From: Azospirillum sp.
Lineage (GTDB): Bacteria > Pseudomonadota > Alphaproteobacteria > Azospirillales > Azospirillaceae
Reading direction: 5' to 3'
DNA: 57,377 nucleotides
Assembly: GCA_027486405.1 (NCBI GenBank)
Contig: JAIXPD010000018.1
Location: 1 to 57,377 of the forward strand
Positions 44,289 through 53,917 of the stretch are shown piece by piece. Position 1 is the stretch's first letter, and each line of letters opens with the position of its first letter. The notes below the pieces were generated by a model. The model made no database searches, was not told the DNA's origin, and saw only the letters and a program-made list of their open reading frames with translations. The position numbers and the translations under genes are program-made.

Positions 44289-45458
44289 ATGTCCTTCGCC
44301 CTTCAGGAGGAGGTCGCGCCGATCCCGCGCGGCCCCCTCGATTTTCCCGACAGCCCGCTGTCGCGGGCGGTTCGCCAGCCCTTGATGCTGGGGCTGTTCC
44401 TCAATCTTCAGGACATCCGCTTTTCCAACCTGCCGACAACGTCGAGTTGGACCTATGATTACAACGCCGCGCTGGTGCAAAAGGCCGACGCGCTGGGCTT
44501 CGACATCGCCTTCAGCCGCACCCAATGGCTGCCCAAGGGCGGCTATGACGGCGAGGCGTCGCTCGACAGCTTCGTGGCGCTGGGGGCGATGGCGGCGACG
44601 ACCAAAAACATCCTGCTGATTTCGACCCTGCATGTGCTGTACGGCCCCTGGCACCCGCTGCACATCGCCAAGATCGGCACCACCTTCGACCATATTTCCA
44701 AGGGGCGCTGGGGCATCAACATCGTCACCGGCCACCGCGCCATCGAACATGAAATGTTCGGCTGGAACCGCATCGAGCATGACCGCCGCTACGCCATGAC
44801 CGGCGAATTGTTCGAGACTTTGCACCGGCTGTGGACCGACACCGAGAATTACTCCCGCGCGGCGGAGTTGGGCGGCTGGAAGATCGTCAACGGCTACATC
44901 ACGCCCAAGCCGCTTTATGGCCGCCCGATCCTGGTGACGGCGGCCGGATCCCCGGCGGGCATCGACTTCGCCGCCGAGCATTCCGACCTTCTGTTCATCA
45001 CCTCGCCCGGCGGGTCGCACATCGACAGCGCGCTGGAGACGCTGCCCGCCCACATCGCCGACATCAAGACGCGCGCCGCCGCCCGTGGCCGCACGGTGAA
45101 GACGATCATCAACCCCATCGTCATCAGCCGCGACACCGAGGCGGAAACCGAAGCCTATCTGAACGCCATCATGGACAACCGCCCGCCGCCCAGCCCGACC
45201 AGCTTCGGCCATCGCGGCTACGACAGCGACGCCTTCGCCTGGCGTGGCCGCAACGACCCGCGCCACAAGCAGGGCCTGAATCTGGGCGGCAACATCGAAA
45301 TCATCGGCACGCCCGAACAGGTCGTCGAACAGTTGATCGGTCTGAAGAAGGCCGGGATCGACGGCGTGCAGTTCAATTTCTACGACTTCGCCGTCGATCT
45401 CGACCATTTCGCCGAAACCACCCTGCCGCTGCTGAAAAGCGCCGGTTTGCGGCTGTAA
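44289..45458 (+). CDS. LLM-class flavin-dependent monooxygenase (SsuD/SfnG/RutA group)
   Basis: This 389-aa protein has luciferase-like blocks LMLGLFLNLQDIRFSNLP, LGFDIAFSRTQWLPKGGYDG, KGRWGINIVTGHRAIEHEMFG and YAMTGELFETLHRLW, then IIGTPEQVVEQLIGLKKAGIDGVQ. The GHRAIEHEMFG stretch resembles dimethylsulfone and pyrimidine oxygenases more than SsuD. The substrate is unknown. Five internal Met, no Cys. It lies 23 bp behind the NtaA-type gene. Confidence 0.85.
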   Translation: MSFALQEEVAPIPRGPLDFPDSPLSRAVRQPLMLGLFLNLQDIRFSNLPTTSSWTYDYNAALVQKADALGFDIAFSRTQWLPKGGYDGEASLDSFVALGAMAATTKNILLISTLHVLYGPWHPLHIAKIGTTFDHISKGRWGINIVTGHRAIEHEMFGWNRIEHDRRYAMTGELFETLHRLWTDTENYSRAAELGGWKIVNGYITPKPLYGRPILVTAAGSPAGIDFAAEHSDLLFITSPGGSHIDSALETLPAHIADIKTRAAARGRTVKTIINPIVISRDTEAETEAYLNAIMDNRPPPSPTSFGHRGYDSDAFAWRGRNDPRHKQGLNLGGNIEIIGTPEQVVEQLIGLKKAGIDGVQFNFYDFAVDLDHFAETTLPLLKSAGLRL

Positions 45459-45548
45459 GCGGCGGGACATTGGCGATTGCGGAGGGATCCATGGGACGAC
45501 AGCGTCATCTTGGTGCCTTCATGCGCCCTCGCTTTTTTGCGTCGTGAC

Positions 45549-45589
45549 GGTTCCGGGTCCGCGCCGAGAGGAGGCGTTGACCCGGAACC
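45549..45589. terminator. Hairpin between convergent operons
   Basis: GGTTCCGGGTC (45549-45559) and GACCCGGAACC (45579-45589) are perfect 11-bp arms between the stop of the plus-strand monooxygenase (45458) and the DUF3088 gene stop (45595). A CTTTTTTG run lies on the other side. Likely a terminator. Confidence 0.55.
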
Positions 45590-45594
45590 AACGC

Positions 45595-45939
45595 TCAGTG
45601 CGGGAAGGGCGCGCCGTGGCGTTCGGCCAGCAGTGTCAGGATGCGCGCGGTGTCGGAGACGAAACGCTGGTCGCCGTGCCGTTGGGCGTCGTCCGGGATT
45701 GGCGCGCCGTCGCCCAACACCAGAACCGGCAGGCCCTGATTCTCCTCCCCCAGCAGGGCGACGACCGGGCCGCGCGGGCGGGGGAAGGGCAGGCGGACCA
45801 CCTCGATCCGGTCGGCCAGCGCCGGGTTGGAGGCGAGAACCCCTTCGATCTGGTTGCAATGGGGGCAGAAATAGAGCCTTCCGGGCTGGTTGGGATCCTC
45901 GAAGCCCGGTTCGATGAGAAACACGCGGTCGCGGCTCAT
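45595..45939 (-). CDS. DUF3088 thioredoxin-like protein with CPHC motif
   Basis: This 114-aa protein reads MSRDRVFLIEPGFED, then LYFCPHCNQIEGVLASNP and GLPVLVLGD, the DUF3088 pattern of a thioredoxin fold with a CxxC pair (Cys25 and Cys28). Its function is not established; a redox or thiol-transfer role is likely. The only cysteines are those of the CxxC motif, and there is no internal Met. Its ATG overlaps the preceding monooxygenase stop by 4 bp, so it ends the long dpp-type operon. Confidence 0.82.
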   Translation of the reverse strand: MSRDRVFLIEPGFEDPNQPGRLYFCPHCNQIEGVLASNPALADRIEVVRLPFPRPRGPVVALLGEENQGLPVLVLGDGAPIPDDAQRHGDQRFVSDTARILTLLAERHGAPFPH

Positions 45940-47348
45940 GCGGTCAACTCCTGTGTCGCTGTGTGTTCCGCTGCGAGCGGAGGGTCCGAAGGGAAGCGGT
46001 GATGGGCGGCGGGGTGGCTGTCGGGCAGGCGCGGCTGCCCGGTCAGCTTCTGGCGCAACGGGCCGGGGGCGTAGTCGGTTTTGAACAGGCCGCGCGCCTG
46101 AAGCTCCGGCACCAGAAGATCGACGATGGCCTCCAGATTTTCCGGCTCGACGAGGCGGACAAGGTTGAAGCCGTCGATGCCGGTCTCATTGATCCAGGAT
46201 TGCATCTCTTCGGCGACGGTGGCGGGGGAACCGACGAGGAAGGCGCCGCGCCCGCCGACCTGATCGAAGCTGGCGAGATCCCGCACGGTCCAGGCGCGGT
46301 CGGGGCTGCGCGTCGTGATCGCCTCGATCAACGACCGCATGGCGTTGCCCGTCACCGCGCGGATTGGTTCGTCCAACCCATAGGCCGACAGGTCGATGCC
46401 CGACCAACCGGACATCAGGGCCAGCGTGCCTTCGGGATCGACGAAGGCCGCATACTCGCGCCGACGATCCTCCGCCGCCCCGTCGGTCGGGCCGACGATG
46501 ACGCTGGCGCCCAGGAAAATTTTGACGTCGTTCGGGTCGCGCCCACGCTCCGCCGCGCCCCGGCGGATGTCGCGGACGGTGTCGGCGACCAGCGCCTTGG
46601 TGTGGCCGTTGATGAAGACCGCCTCGGCGTGGGCGGCGGCGAAGGCCCGCCCCGCCGTGGAGGCACCCGCCTGGAACAGGAAGGGGGTGCGTTGGGGCGA
46701 GGGGTGGACCAGATGAATGGCGTCGATCCCGTGGGTGGTTCCGGCGCGGGTGACGCGGCGGACCCGGTCGGGCCGGGTGTAAACCCGCGCCGCGCGGTCG
46801 CGGACCAGCGCGTCGTCGGCCCAACTGCCTTCCCACAGGGCGTAGACGCTGTCGAGGAACTCCTCGGCGGCGGCGTAGCGGGCGTCATGCTCGCTCAGGC
46901 CGCTTTGCCCCATGCCGCGCGCGCCGCTGCCCAGAATGCCGGTGACGATGTTCCAGGCCACCCGCCCGCCGGTCAGATGGTCCAGGGTGGAAAAGCGCCG
47001 GGCCAACGCGTAGGGCCGTTCGTAGCTGAGCGTGGCGGTGACGCCGAATCCGATGTGCTCGGTCACGGCGGCCATCAGCGGCACGACCGGAAAAGGATCG
47101 AGCGTCGGGGCCTGCGCGCCCGACCGCAGGGCGGCGTCGGGCGTTCCGCCATAGACGTCATAAACCCCGATGACGTCGGCCAGGAACACGGCGTCCAGCT
47201 TGCCACGCTCGGCGGTGCGCGCCAGATGGGTCCAATAGCCCGGCGTGTCGTGGGTTGACGAGCGGTCGCGCGGGTGCGCCCACAGCCCCGCCCAGGAATG
47301 ACCCGGCGCGTTCATGTGGAAGGCGTTCAGACGGATGTGCCGGGGCAT
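45936..47348 (-). CDS. NtaA/SnaA/DszA-family FMN-dependent monooxygenase
   Basis: This 470-aa luciferase-fold protein starts MPRHIRLNAFHMNAPGHSW, with FSTLDHLTGGRVAWNIVTGILG, FQAGASTAGRAFAAAHAEAV, GGRGAFLVGSPATVAEEM and LQARGLFKTDYAPGPLRQKL. The final 35 residues after TGQPRLPDSHPAAHH are encoded by dispersed repeat copy B, not by typical family sequence, so the C-terminus has been replaced. Start ATG 47348 is used; a GTG at 47360 that overlaps the preceding stop (GTGA) is possible. It is part of the dpp-type operon. Confidence 0.85.
   Translation of the reverse strand: MPRHIRLNAFHMNAPGHSWAGLWAHPRDRSSTHDTPGYWTHLARTAERGKLDAVFLADVIGVYDVYGGTPDAALRSGAQAPTLDPFPVVPLMAAVTEHIGFGVTATLSYERPYALARRFSTLDHLTGGRVAWNIVTGILGSGARGMGQSGLSEHDARYAAAEEFLDSVYALWEGSWADDALVRDRAARVYTRPDRVRRVTRAGTTHGIDAIHLVHPSPQRTPFLFQAGASTAGRAFAAAHAEAVFINGHTKALVADTVRDIRRGAAERGRDPNDVKIFLGASVIVGPTDGAAEDRRREYAAFVDPEGTLALMSGWSGIDLSAYGLDEPIRAVTGNAMRSLIEAITTRSPDRAWTVRDLASFDQVGGRGAFLVGSPATVAEEMQSWINETGIDGFNLVRLVEPENLEAIVDLLVPELQARGLFKTDYAPGPLRQKLTGQPRLPDSHPAAHHRFPSDPPLAAEHTATQELTA
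45963..46036. repeat. Dispersed repeat, copy B, coding a protein C-terminus
   Basis: This copy matches 6716-6788 at about 66 of 74 positions with one single-base gap that puts it in a different frame. Here it encodes RLPDSHPAAHHRFPSDPPL at the end of a monooxygenase. A mobile or hairpin repeat has thus been captured as coding sequence. Confidence 0.7.
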
Positions 47349-47356
47349 GGACGACT

Positions 47357-48724
47357 TCACTCCGCTGCGGTCGCGATGGGGGTGGCGATGGGGGTGGCGA
47401 AACGGCTGGGCGGGCGCTTCAGGCCGAGATGGTCGCGCAGGGTGGTTCCCTCATACTCCGTGCGGAACAGGCCGCGACGGCGCAGCTCCGGGACGACCAG
47501 CTCAATGAAATCGACCAGACCGCCGGGCAGGGTCGGGGCCATGATGTTGAAGCCGTCGGCCCCGTAATTCACGAAACGCTCTTCCAACTGGTCGGCGATC
47601 TGCGTTGGCGTGCCGACGATCTGCCAATGGCCGCGCGCCCCGGCGATGCGCAGGTAAAGCTCGCGGATCGTCAGATTTTCCCGCCGTGCCAGTTCGATCA
47701 ACAGCGCCTGACGGCTCTTGCCGCCCTCGGTCGCGGGCAGGTCGGGCAGCGGGCCGTCGATGTCGAAGCGGGCGAAATCAATGTCGGCGGCGTGTTCGCG
47801 CAGCAGACCCAAACCGACGACCGGCTGGATCAGCTCCTGCAACGCCTCGAACTTCTCCCGCGCTTCGGCTTCGCTGCGGCCCACCACCGGGAAGACGCCG
47901 GGCAGGATCTTCAGATCGTCGGGCGAGCGGCCATGTTTGGCGAGGCGGCCTTTCAGATCGGCGTAGAAGCCGACCGCGTCGGCCAGGGTCTGTTGCGCGG
48001 TGAAGACGGCCTCGGCGGTGCGCGCCGCCAGCTCCTTGCCGGGTTCGGACGATCCGGCCTGAACCACCACCGGATGGCCCTGCGGCGGGCGCGGGATGTT
48101 CAGCGGGCCGCGCACCTGGAAATGCCGCCCGTGATGATCGAGGCGGTGCAGCTTGGACTCATCGGCGTAGACGCCGCTGGCGCGGTCGCGGCGGAAGGCG
48201 TCGTCCTCCACCGAATCCCACAGGGCGGTGGCGACGTCGATGAACTCCTCCGCCCGCGCGTAGCGGTCGGCGTGGGGAATCGGCGCGGCGTGGCCGAAAT
48301 TGCGCGAGGTGCCGGTGTCGCCCGAGGTGACGAGATTCCAACCGGCCCGCCCGTTGCTGAGATGGTCGAGCGAGGCGAATTGGCGGGCGAGGTTGTAGGG
48401 ATCGGAAAAGCTGGTGGACGCCGTCGCCACCAACCCGATGCGCGAGGTCGCCCCGGCCAACGCCGACAGAAGCGTGATCGGCTCGAACGGGTAAAAGCCG
48501 TTGTGCGCCTTGTGTCCGGCGGCCCCGGCCTCGTCCAGCCGGGCGGCGACGCCGTCGGCCAGGAACACGGCGTCGAACTTGGCGGCTTCGGCGATGCGGG
48601 CGAACTGCACGAAATCATCCAGGCGGACGCTGTCCGAGGCGTCGGCGTGACGCCAGCCCGCGACATGGTGGCCGGTGAAGAGAAGAAAGGCTCCGAGACT
48701 GAGCTTGCCGCTGCGCTTGGGCAT
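47357..48724 (-). CDS. NtaA/SnaA/DszA-family FMN-dependent monooxygenase
   Basis: This 455-aa enzyme has FTGHHVAGWRHADASDS near 17, FASLDHLSNGRAGWNLVTSG, HPVVVQAGSSEPGKELAAR and GLFRTEYEGTTLRDHLGLKRP. The end has a tandem coded repeat (ATPIATPIATAAE, 12-bp units at 47373-47396). It is closely related to the gene at 21428. It lies between the dpp ATPase genes and the next monooxygenase in one operon. Confidence 0.88.
   Translation of the reverse strand: MPKRSGKLSLGAFLLFTGHHVAGWRHADASDSVRLDDFVQFARIAEAAKFDAVFLADGVAARLDEAGAAGHKAHNGFYPFEPITLLSALAGATSRIGLVATASTSFSDPYNLARQFASLDHLSNGRAGWNLVTSGDTGTSRNFGHAAPIPHADRYARAEEFIDVATALWDSVEDDAFRRDRASGVYADESKLHRLDHHGRHFQVRGPLNIPRPPQGHPVVVQAGSSEPGKELAARTAEAVFTAQQTLADAVGFYADLKGRLAKHGRSPDDLKILPGVFPVVGRSEAEAREKFEALQELIQPVVGLGLLREHAADIDFARFDIDGPLPDLPATEGGKSRQALLIELARRENLTIRELYLRIAGARGHWQIVGTPTQIADQLEERFVNYGADGFNIMAPTLPGGLVDFIELVVPELRRRGLFRTEYEGTTLRDHLGLKRPPSRFATPIATPIATAAE
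47373..47396. repeat. Two 12-bp tandem units at the end of a monooxygenase gene
   Basis: GCGATGGGGGTG is repeated exactly at 47373-47384 and 47385-47396, with GCGA following. It adds Ala-Thr-Pro-Ile units to the C-terminus in frame. Confidence 0.8.
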
Positions 48725-48744
48725 GAGGGGGCATCCTTCCGGGG

Positions 48745-49695
48745 TCAGTGGATGGGCGAAAGATCGGCGTGGTGGCAGGCGACGGTCTGGCCGTCGCCGA
48801 CGGCGCGGCTGATGGGTTCCTCCACCTGGCATCGCGCGGTCGCCAGCGGGCAGCGCGGGTGAAAGCGGCAGCCGCTGGGAATCTGGCGGGGGGAGGGCAG
48901 ATCGCCCGACAGCGGCGCGGCGTGGCGCCGCCGCGTCGGGTTCGGCACGGCGTCGATCAGAGCGCGGGTGTAGGGGTGGAGCGGGCGGGACCACAGGCTG
49001 CGCCACGAGCCGCTTTCGACGATCCGCCCGAGATACATCACCAGCACGCGGTCGGCGAAGTACCGCACCACCGACAGGTCGTGCGAGATGAACAGATAGG
49101 ACAGGCCAAGATCGGCCTTCATCCGCGACAGCAGATTGAGGATTTGCGCCTGGATCGACAGGTCGAGCGCGGAGACCGGCTCGTCGCAGATGACCAGACG
49201 CGGTTGCAGGATCAAGGCCCGCGCGATGCCGAGTCGCTGGCGCTGGCCGCCGGAAAACTCGTGCGGGTAACGCTTCAGCGCGTCGCGCGGCAGGCCGACG
49301 CGGTCGAGCGCGTCCTGCGTCTGGCCGATCCGGCTTTTGCGGTCGCCCACCCCATGCACGGCCAGCGGGCCGCCCAGAATCTCGGCCACCGTGTGGCGCG
49401 GGTTCAGCGACGCGAAGGGATCCTGAAACACCATCTGCACGCTGCGCCGGTACTGTCGCAGGGCGCGCTCCGACAGGCCGCCGACCTCCTGACCGTCGAA
49501 CAGGATGCGCCCGGAGGTCGGGTTCACCAGCCGCAGCAGGGTCTTGCCGAGCGTGGATTTGCCGCAGCCGGATTCGCCGACCAGCCCGACGGTTTCGCCC
49601 GCCGCGATCTGGAACGACACATCGTCCACCGCGCGCAGGGTCGCGCCGCCGTCGCGGTAATGGGCGCGCAGGTTTTCAACCGACAGCAAGGCCAT
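48745..49695 (-). CDS. dppF: Dipeptide/oligopeptide-type ABC ATPase DppF
   Basis: This 316-aa ATPase has Walker [10 protein letters not shown] near 42, [19 protein letters not shown], signature [15 protein letters not shown] and Walker [13 protein letters not shown]. The Cys-rich C-terminal [12 protein letters not shown] and ACHH match the Opp/Dpp ATPase extension that may bind a Fe-S cluster. The ATG at 49695 overlaps the end of the dppD gene by 20 bp. Cargo is unknown; the oxygenases in the same operon suggest an organosulfur compound. Confidence 0.9.
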   Translation of the reverse strand: MALLSVENLRAHYRDGGATLRAVDDVSFQIAAGETVGLVGESGCGKSTLGKTLLRLVNPTSGRILFDGQEVGGLSERALRQYRRSVQMVFQDPFASLNPRHTVAEILGGPLAVHGVGDRKSRIGQTQDALDRVGLPRDALKRYPHEFSGGQRQRLGIARALILQPRLVICDEPVSALDLSIQAQILNLLSRMKADLGLSYLFISHDLSVVRYFADRVLVMYLGRIVESGSWRSLWSRPLHPYTRALIDAVPNPTRRRHAAPLSGDLPSPRQIPSGCRFHPRCPLATARCQVEEPISRAVGDGQTVACHHADLSPIH

Positions 49696-50665
49696 GTTCG
49701 CTCTCGCGCGTGAAGGTGACGGGGCAGGCGACGGAATGATCGTCGGCGGCGGCCATGGGTTCGGGAACCCGCGTGCGGCAAGCGGCACGGACCAGCGGGC
49801 AGCGGGGGGCGAAGGCGCAGCCGGTTTCCGCCGCCGCCGAGGCGATGGAGCCGGGGATCTCCAGCAAGGGGCCAAGCGAATGGTGATGGCCTTCCTCCAA
49901 CCGGGGGGAGGCGTTGAGCAGGCCGCGCGTGTAGGGGTGGAGCGGCGCGGCGAACAGCGGCGCGAAGGGTGCCTCCTCCACCTTGCGCCCGGCGTACATC
50001 ACCACCACCCGGTCGGCCCATTCGGCCACCACCCCCAGATCATGGGTGATGAGCAGCAGCGCCATGTCGAGATCGCGGCGCAGCCCGTCGAGCAGGTCGA
50101 GCACCTGGGCCTGGATGGTGACGTCCAGCGCCGTCGTCGGTTCGTCGGCGATCAGCAGCTTGGGCGAACAGGCGACGGCGATGGCGATCATCACCCGCTG
50201 GCGCATCCCACCGGAAAGCTGGTGCGGGTGTTCATCAACCCGGCGTTGGGGTTCGGGAATGCGCACAAGGTCGAGCAGCTCGACCGCGCGCCGCTTGGCC
50301 GCCGCCCGGCTCAAGCCCTGATGCAGGCGGACCACCTCGGTGATCTGGTCGCCCAGCGTCAGCACCGGATTCAGCGAGGTCATCGGTTCCTGAAAGATCA
50401 TGGCGATGTCCCGTCCGCGCACGGCGCGCAGGTCGCGGTCCTTCAGCGCGGTCAAATCCCGACCGGCGAAGGCGACGCGGCCCGAGGCGATCCGCGCGCC
50501 CGACGGCAGCAGACCCAGCAGGGCCAGCGCGGTCAGCGATTTGCCCGACCCGGATTCACCGACCAGCGCCACCGTTTCGCGCGGGTTGACGGAAAAGGAC
50601 AGGCCGCGCACCGGCGTGGCGCGGGGGAAGGCGATGGTCAGATCCTCGACGTTCAGAAGAGCCAT
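49676..50665 (-). CDS. dppD: Dipeptide/oligopeptide-type ABC ATPase DppD
   Basis: This 329-aa ATPase has Walker A GESGSGKS near 37, [20 protein letters not shown], signature [15 protein letters not shown] and Walker [17 protein letters not shown]. The C-terminal [14 protein letters not shown] is the Opp/Dpp Cys motif. It follows dppC by 3 bp and overlaps dppF by 20 bp. Confidence 0.92.
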   Translation of the reverse strand: MALLNVEDLTIAFPRATPVRGLSFSVNPRETVALVGESGSGKSLTALALLGLLPSGARIASGRVAFAGRDLTALKDRDLRAVRGRDIAMIFQEPMTSLNPVLTLGDQITEVVRLHQGLSRAAAKRRAVELLDLVRIPEPQRRVDEHPHQLSGGMRQRVMIAIAVACSPKLLIADEPTTALDVTIQAQVLDLLDGLRRDLDMALLLITHDLGVVAEWADRVVVMYAGRKVEEAPFAPLFAAPLHPYTRGLLNASPRLEEGHHHSLGPLLEIPGSIASAAAETGCAFAPRCPLVRAACRTRVPEPMAAADDHSVACPVTFTRESEHGLAVG

Positions 50666-50668
50666 GGG

Positions 50669-51688
50669 TCAGCGCCCCTCCGACAAGCGCGGGTTCAGCG
50701 CGTCGTTCAGCCCGTCGCCGATCAGGTTGAGCGCCAGAACGGTGACGACGATGGCCAGCCCCGGAATGGCGCTGAGATACCAGGCGGTGCGCAGCATCTC
50801 GCGCCCGGCCCCGATCATCGATCCCCAACTGATGGTGTTGGGATCGCCCAGCCCCATGAAGGACAGGGCGCTTTCCATCAAAATGGCGGTCGCCACCGTG
50901 ACCGAGGCCATGACGATCACCGGCGGCAGCGCGTTTGGCAGGATCTCGCGCAGGATGATGCGGGTGTGGCCATAGCCCAGGCCGCGCGCCGCCATCACCA
51001 TGTCCTTTTCGCGCAGCGCGCGGAATTCGGCGCGGACCAGACGGGCGACGGCGGGCCAGGAGACCAGCGCGATGGCCAGCGTGATCGCCGGGATGGTCGG
51101 TTGGGCGATGGCGACGGTGACGATCAGCAGGATGAAGCCGGGGATCGTCTGGAAAACCTCCACCAGCTTCACCAGCGCGTCGTCGATTCGCCCGCCGAAA
51201 TAGCCCGACGTCGCCCCGACCAGCACCCCGGCCACAACGCTGACCAGCGTCGCCGCCGCCCCGATCAGCAGGCTGACCCGCGCGCCATGGACCAGCCCGG
51301 CCAGCACGTCGCGCCCCAGGGCGTCGGTGCCCAGCGGGTAATCGGGATTCTGCCCCGGCCATTGCAGGGGGCGGTCCACCATCGCCAGCGGATCCTCGGG
51401 GAACAGCGTCGGGGCCAGCGCGGCGGCGGCCAGCACCACCGCCAGGATCAACAGGCCGATCACGGCGGTCGGGTTGCGGAGATAGGCCCGCGTCGCCCGC
51501 CAGCGTCCGACCGGGGCCAGCCGTTCGGCGTCGCTGGTGGTGGCGCGCAGCGCGTCGGGGGCGTGGATGTTGGTCCAGGCGGGCGGCGGCGGCGCGCTCT
51601 GCGCGGCGTCGGTCGCCCCGTGATCCATCCCGTGATCCACCCCATGACTGGCGACAGCGGGAAGTCTGCTTTCAAAGCTGGTCATCAT
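50669..51688 (-). CDS. dppC: Dipeptide-type ABC permease DppC
   Basis: This 339-aa permease has an extended N-terminus with a His-Gly-Met repeat (VDHGMDHGATD, coded by 12-bp units at 51619-51642), then YLRNPTAVIGLLILAVVLA as the first helix. The DppC marks are GTDALGRDVLAGLVHGARVSL and LREILPNALPPVIVMASVTV. Either of two adjacent ATG codons at 51688 and 51685 may be used; both overlap the dppB stop. Confidence 0.9.
   Translation of the reverse strand: MMTSFESRLPAVASHGVDHGMDHGATDAAQSAPPPPAWTNIHAPDALRATTSDAERLAPVGRWRATRAYLRNPTAVIGLLILAVVLAAAALAPTLFPEDPLAMVDRPLQWPGQNPDYPLGTDALGRDVLAGLVHGARVSLLIGAAATLVSVVAGVLVGATSGYFGGRIDDALVKLVEVFQTIPGFILLIVTVAIAQPTIPAITLAIALVSWPAVARLVRAEFRALREKDMVMAARGLGYGHTRIILREILPNALPPVIVMASVTVATAILMESALSFMGLGDPNTISWGSMIGAGREMLRTAWYLSAIPGLAIVVTVLALNLIGDGLNDALNPRLSEGR
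51619..51642. repeat. Two 12-bp tandem units in the dppC 5' end
   Basis: CGTGATCCATCC and CGTGATCCACCC lie in a row with one mismatch, encoding Met/Val-Asp-His-Gly units in frame. Confidence 0.7.
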
Positions 51689-52731
51689 CGCACCTCGATG
51701 CGGGGGTCGAGCGTCGCCTGAAGCAGGTCGATCAGCGCGTTGACGGCGACCACGATCAGGGAGGACAGCAGCAGGATGCCAAGCAGGACGTTGAAGTCCC
51801 GCCCCATCACCGCCTCATAGGCGAGCCGACCCAGGCCGGGCCAGCTGTAGACCGTCTCCACCACCACGGCGCCGCCCATCAGCCCGCCGAGATGGACGCC
51901 GGCCATCGTCGTCACCGGCAGCAGGGCGTTGCGCAGCGTGTGGCGGATGGTGACGGCGGCGGGGGACAGGCCCTTGGCCCGCGCGGTGCGGATGTAATCC
52001 TGCGCCTTCACCTCCAGCATCGCGCCACGGGTGAGCCGGGCGTAGATCGCCACATAGAACAACGCCAGCGACACGGTTGGCAGCACCAGATGCCGCGCCC
52101 GGTCCAGCGCCGCGTCCCAACCGCTGTGGACGGCGCCGATGGTTTCCGCCCCGCCGCTGGGCAGCCAGCCGAGCTTCACCGAGAACAGCACGATCAGCAT
52201 CAGCCCGATCCAGAAACCGGGGATCGAATAGAACAGCAGGGCCAGCACCGACAGCGCCCGGTCGGTCCAGCGCCCGGCGAAGGCGGCCATCACCGCCCCG
52301 GCGGCGATGCCGACCGCCAGCGCGCCGCCCAACGCCAGCAGCATCAGGATCAGCGTGTTGGGCAGCCGCTGCCCAATCAGTTCGGCGACCGGCATGTTGT
52401 AGCGTGGCGATTGACCCAGGCTGAACTGCGCGAGGTTGCCCAGATAGGCGAACAACTGCTCCATCAGGGGCAGGTCGAGGCCGAAGCGGGCGCGCAGCGC
52501 GGCCATGGTCTCCGCCGTCGCAGCCCCGGCCTCCCCCGCCAGCACGTCGGCGGCGTTCCCCGGTGCCAGCCGCAGCAGGAAGAAGTTCAAAATCACGATG
52601 ATGAGCACCGTCGGGATCGCTTGCAGCAGCGACCGGCGCAACGCCTTCAGGACGCGCGGCGACGGGATGAGGCGTGCGCTCATCGCGGCGATGAGCGGGG
52701 CGCTCTTTGACAGGATGAGCGGGGCGCTCAT
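51685..52731 (-). CDS. dppB: Dipeptide-type ABC permease DppB
   Basis: This 348-aa permease has AIPTVLIIVILNFFLLRLAPGN as the first helix and DppB blocks SPRYNMPVAELIGQRLPNTL, YARLTRGAMLEVKAQDYIRTARAKG and ETVYSWPGLGRLAYEAV. The start region is a triplicate: SAPLI occurs at residue 2 and again at 10, and SARLI at 18, from repeated AGCGCCCCGCTCATC units (52680-52731). The ancestral start may be the Met before SARLIPS at 52683. The ATG at 52731 overlaps the stop of the SfnB-like gene by 4 bp. Confidence 0.9.
   Translation of the reverse strand: MSAPLILSKSAPLIAAMSARLIPSPRVLKALRRSLLQAIPTVLIIVILNFFLLRLAPGNAADVLAGEAGAATAETMAALRARFGLDLPLMEQLFAYLGNLAQFSLGQSPRYNMPVAELIGQRLPNTLILMLLALGGALAVGIAAGAVMAAFAGRWTDRALSVLALLFYSIPGFWIGLMLIVLFSVKLGWLPSGGAETIGAVHSGWDAALDRARHLVLPTVSLALFYVAIYARLTRGAMLEVKAQDYIRTARAKGLSPAAVTIRHTLRNALLPVTTMAGVHLGGLMGGAVVVETVYSWPGLGRLAYEAVMGRDFNVLLGILLLSSLIVVAVNALIDLLQATLDPRIEVR
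52680..52731. repeat. Triplicated start region of dppB
   Basis: Three copies of an ATGAGCGC...CTCATC unit, spaced 24-27 bp, extend the gene 5' end in frame. The two upstream copies are almost identical and the third has diverged. Confidence 0.7.
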
Positions 52732-53906
52732 TGAAAGGTTCCCGGTTCGGGGAATTCGCCGGTCAGAACCCAATGGCCGACGTTGCGCGTCTTGTATTCC
52801 GCCGGGTTGTGCAGGGTGTGGGTGCGGACGTTGCGCCAAAAACGGTCAAAGCCGTTGGCGCGGGTGGCGGATCGCGCGCCCATCACCTCGAAGATCCGCT
52901 GGGTGACGTCGAGCGCCACCTCCCCGGCGTGGACGTTGGCGGCGGCGACGGTGATGGCGGCCTCGCCGCGTTCGGTCGCGGTCAGCGCCGGGCCTTTCGC
53001 CCAGGCCCCGTTCAACGCCTCCAACGCGCTGTCGGCCAACAGCTCCGCCCCACGCAGGCGGATGTGCAACTCGCCATAGACCCGCTTGACCCAAGGGTCG
53101 TCGCTGTGGCGGTCGTGACCGGAATAAACCCAGGGGCGGCTTTTGGTCCGGGTGTAGTCCTTGGCCTCCTCCAGCGCGCCGATGGCCTGACCGATGAAGA
53201 CGTTGAGCAGCACGCTTTGCTGGTGCAGCGGTCCCAGCGTGGCGAAGGGCGTTCCAACGACATCCGGGTTGGCGAACACCTCGCTGTCGTGGATGCGGAC
53301 GTTGTCGTAGGTGACGGTTCCCGATCCGGTCTGGCGTTGGCCGAAGCCGTCCCAGTCGTGCAGGATGGTCAGGCCCGCCCGGTCGGGAGTGACGGCGGCG
53401 AAATGGCGTGCGTCGGTCGCCTCATCCTCCCAGGCGATGGTGATGGCGTCGGCGACGTGGGTTCCCGACGAGAAGGGACGGCGGCCGTTCAGAATCCAGC
53501 CATCCCCGTCGCGCCGCCCGAACAGGCTGTGGGAGAAACTGTTGACCGAATTGCCCCACAGCCAATTCCCCGCCACCGTCCGCGTCAGCCAGTCGCGGCG
53601 CTGGTCTTCCGACGCTTGGGTCAGCAGATTGTGCAGAAAATTGGCGTGGTAGCCGTAGAGATGCCCGATTGAGCCGTCGGCCTTCGCCAGCTCACGGGTG
53701 ACGCGCAGGATCGTCGACCAACCGGCACCGCCCCCGCCATAGGCGACGGGAACGCCGATGGTCAGCAGGCCGCTGTCCTTCAACAGGCGAAGCTGGGCGA
53801 GCGGTTGCCCGCCCGTCTGGTCGTTCGCCACGGCGTCGCGGGCGAAGAGGGCGCGCAGCCGCGCGGCCTCCGCCAGCCAGGATTCGGGGGTTGCGGTGGT
53901 GGTCAT
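52728..53906 (-). CDS. SfnB/DszC-like flavin monooxygenase
   Basis: This 392-aa protein has the acyl-CoA dehydrogenase fold: LRLLKDSGLLTIGVPVAYGG, NGRRPFSSGTHVADAI, LTILHDWDGFGQRQTGSGT and FDRFWRNVRTHTLHNPAEYK at the end. One Met internally, no Cys. The ATG at 53906 is used; a GTG at 53921 overlapping the dppA stop (GTGA) is possible. It sits between dppA and dppB, so it should act on the imported cargo. Confidence 0.87.
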   Translation of the reverse strand: MTTTATPESWLAEAARLRALFARDAVANDQTGGQPLAQLRLLKDSGLLTIGVPVAYGGGGAGWSTILRVTRELAKADGSIGHLYGYHANFLHNLLTQASEDQRRDWLTRTVAGNWLWGNSVNSFSHSLFGRRDGDGWILNGRRPFSSGTHVADAITIAWEDEATDARHFAAVTPDRAGLTILHDWDGFGQRQTGSGTVTYDNVRIHDSEVFANPDVVGTPFATLGPLHQQSVLLNVFIGQAIGALEEAKDYTRTKSRPWVYSGHDRHSDDPWVKRVYGELHIRLRGAELLADSALEALNGAWAKGPALTATERGEAAITVAAANVHAGEVALDVTQRIFEVMGARSATRANGFDRFWRNVRTHTLHNPAEYKTRNVGHWVLTGEFPEPGTFQ

Positions 53907-53917
53907 GGCGTCCCCGC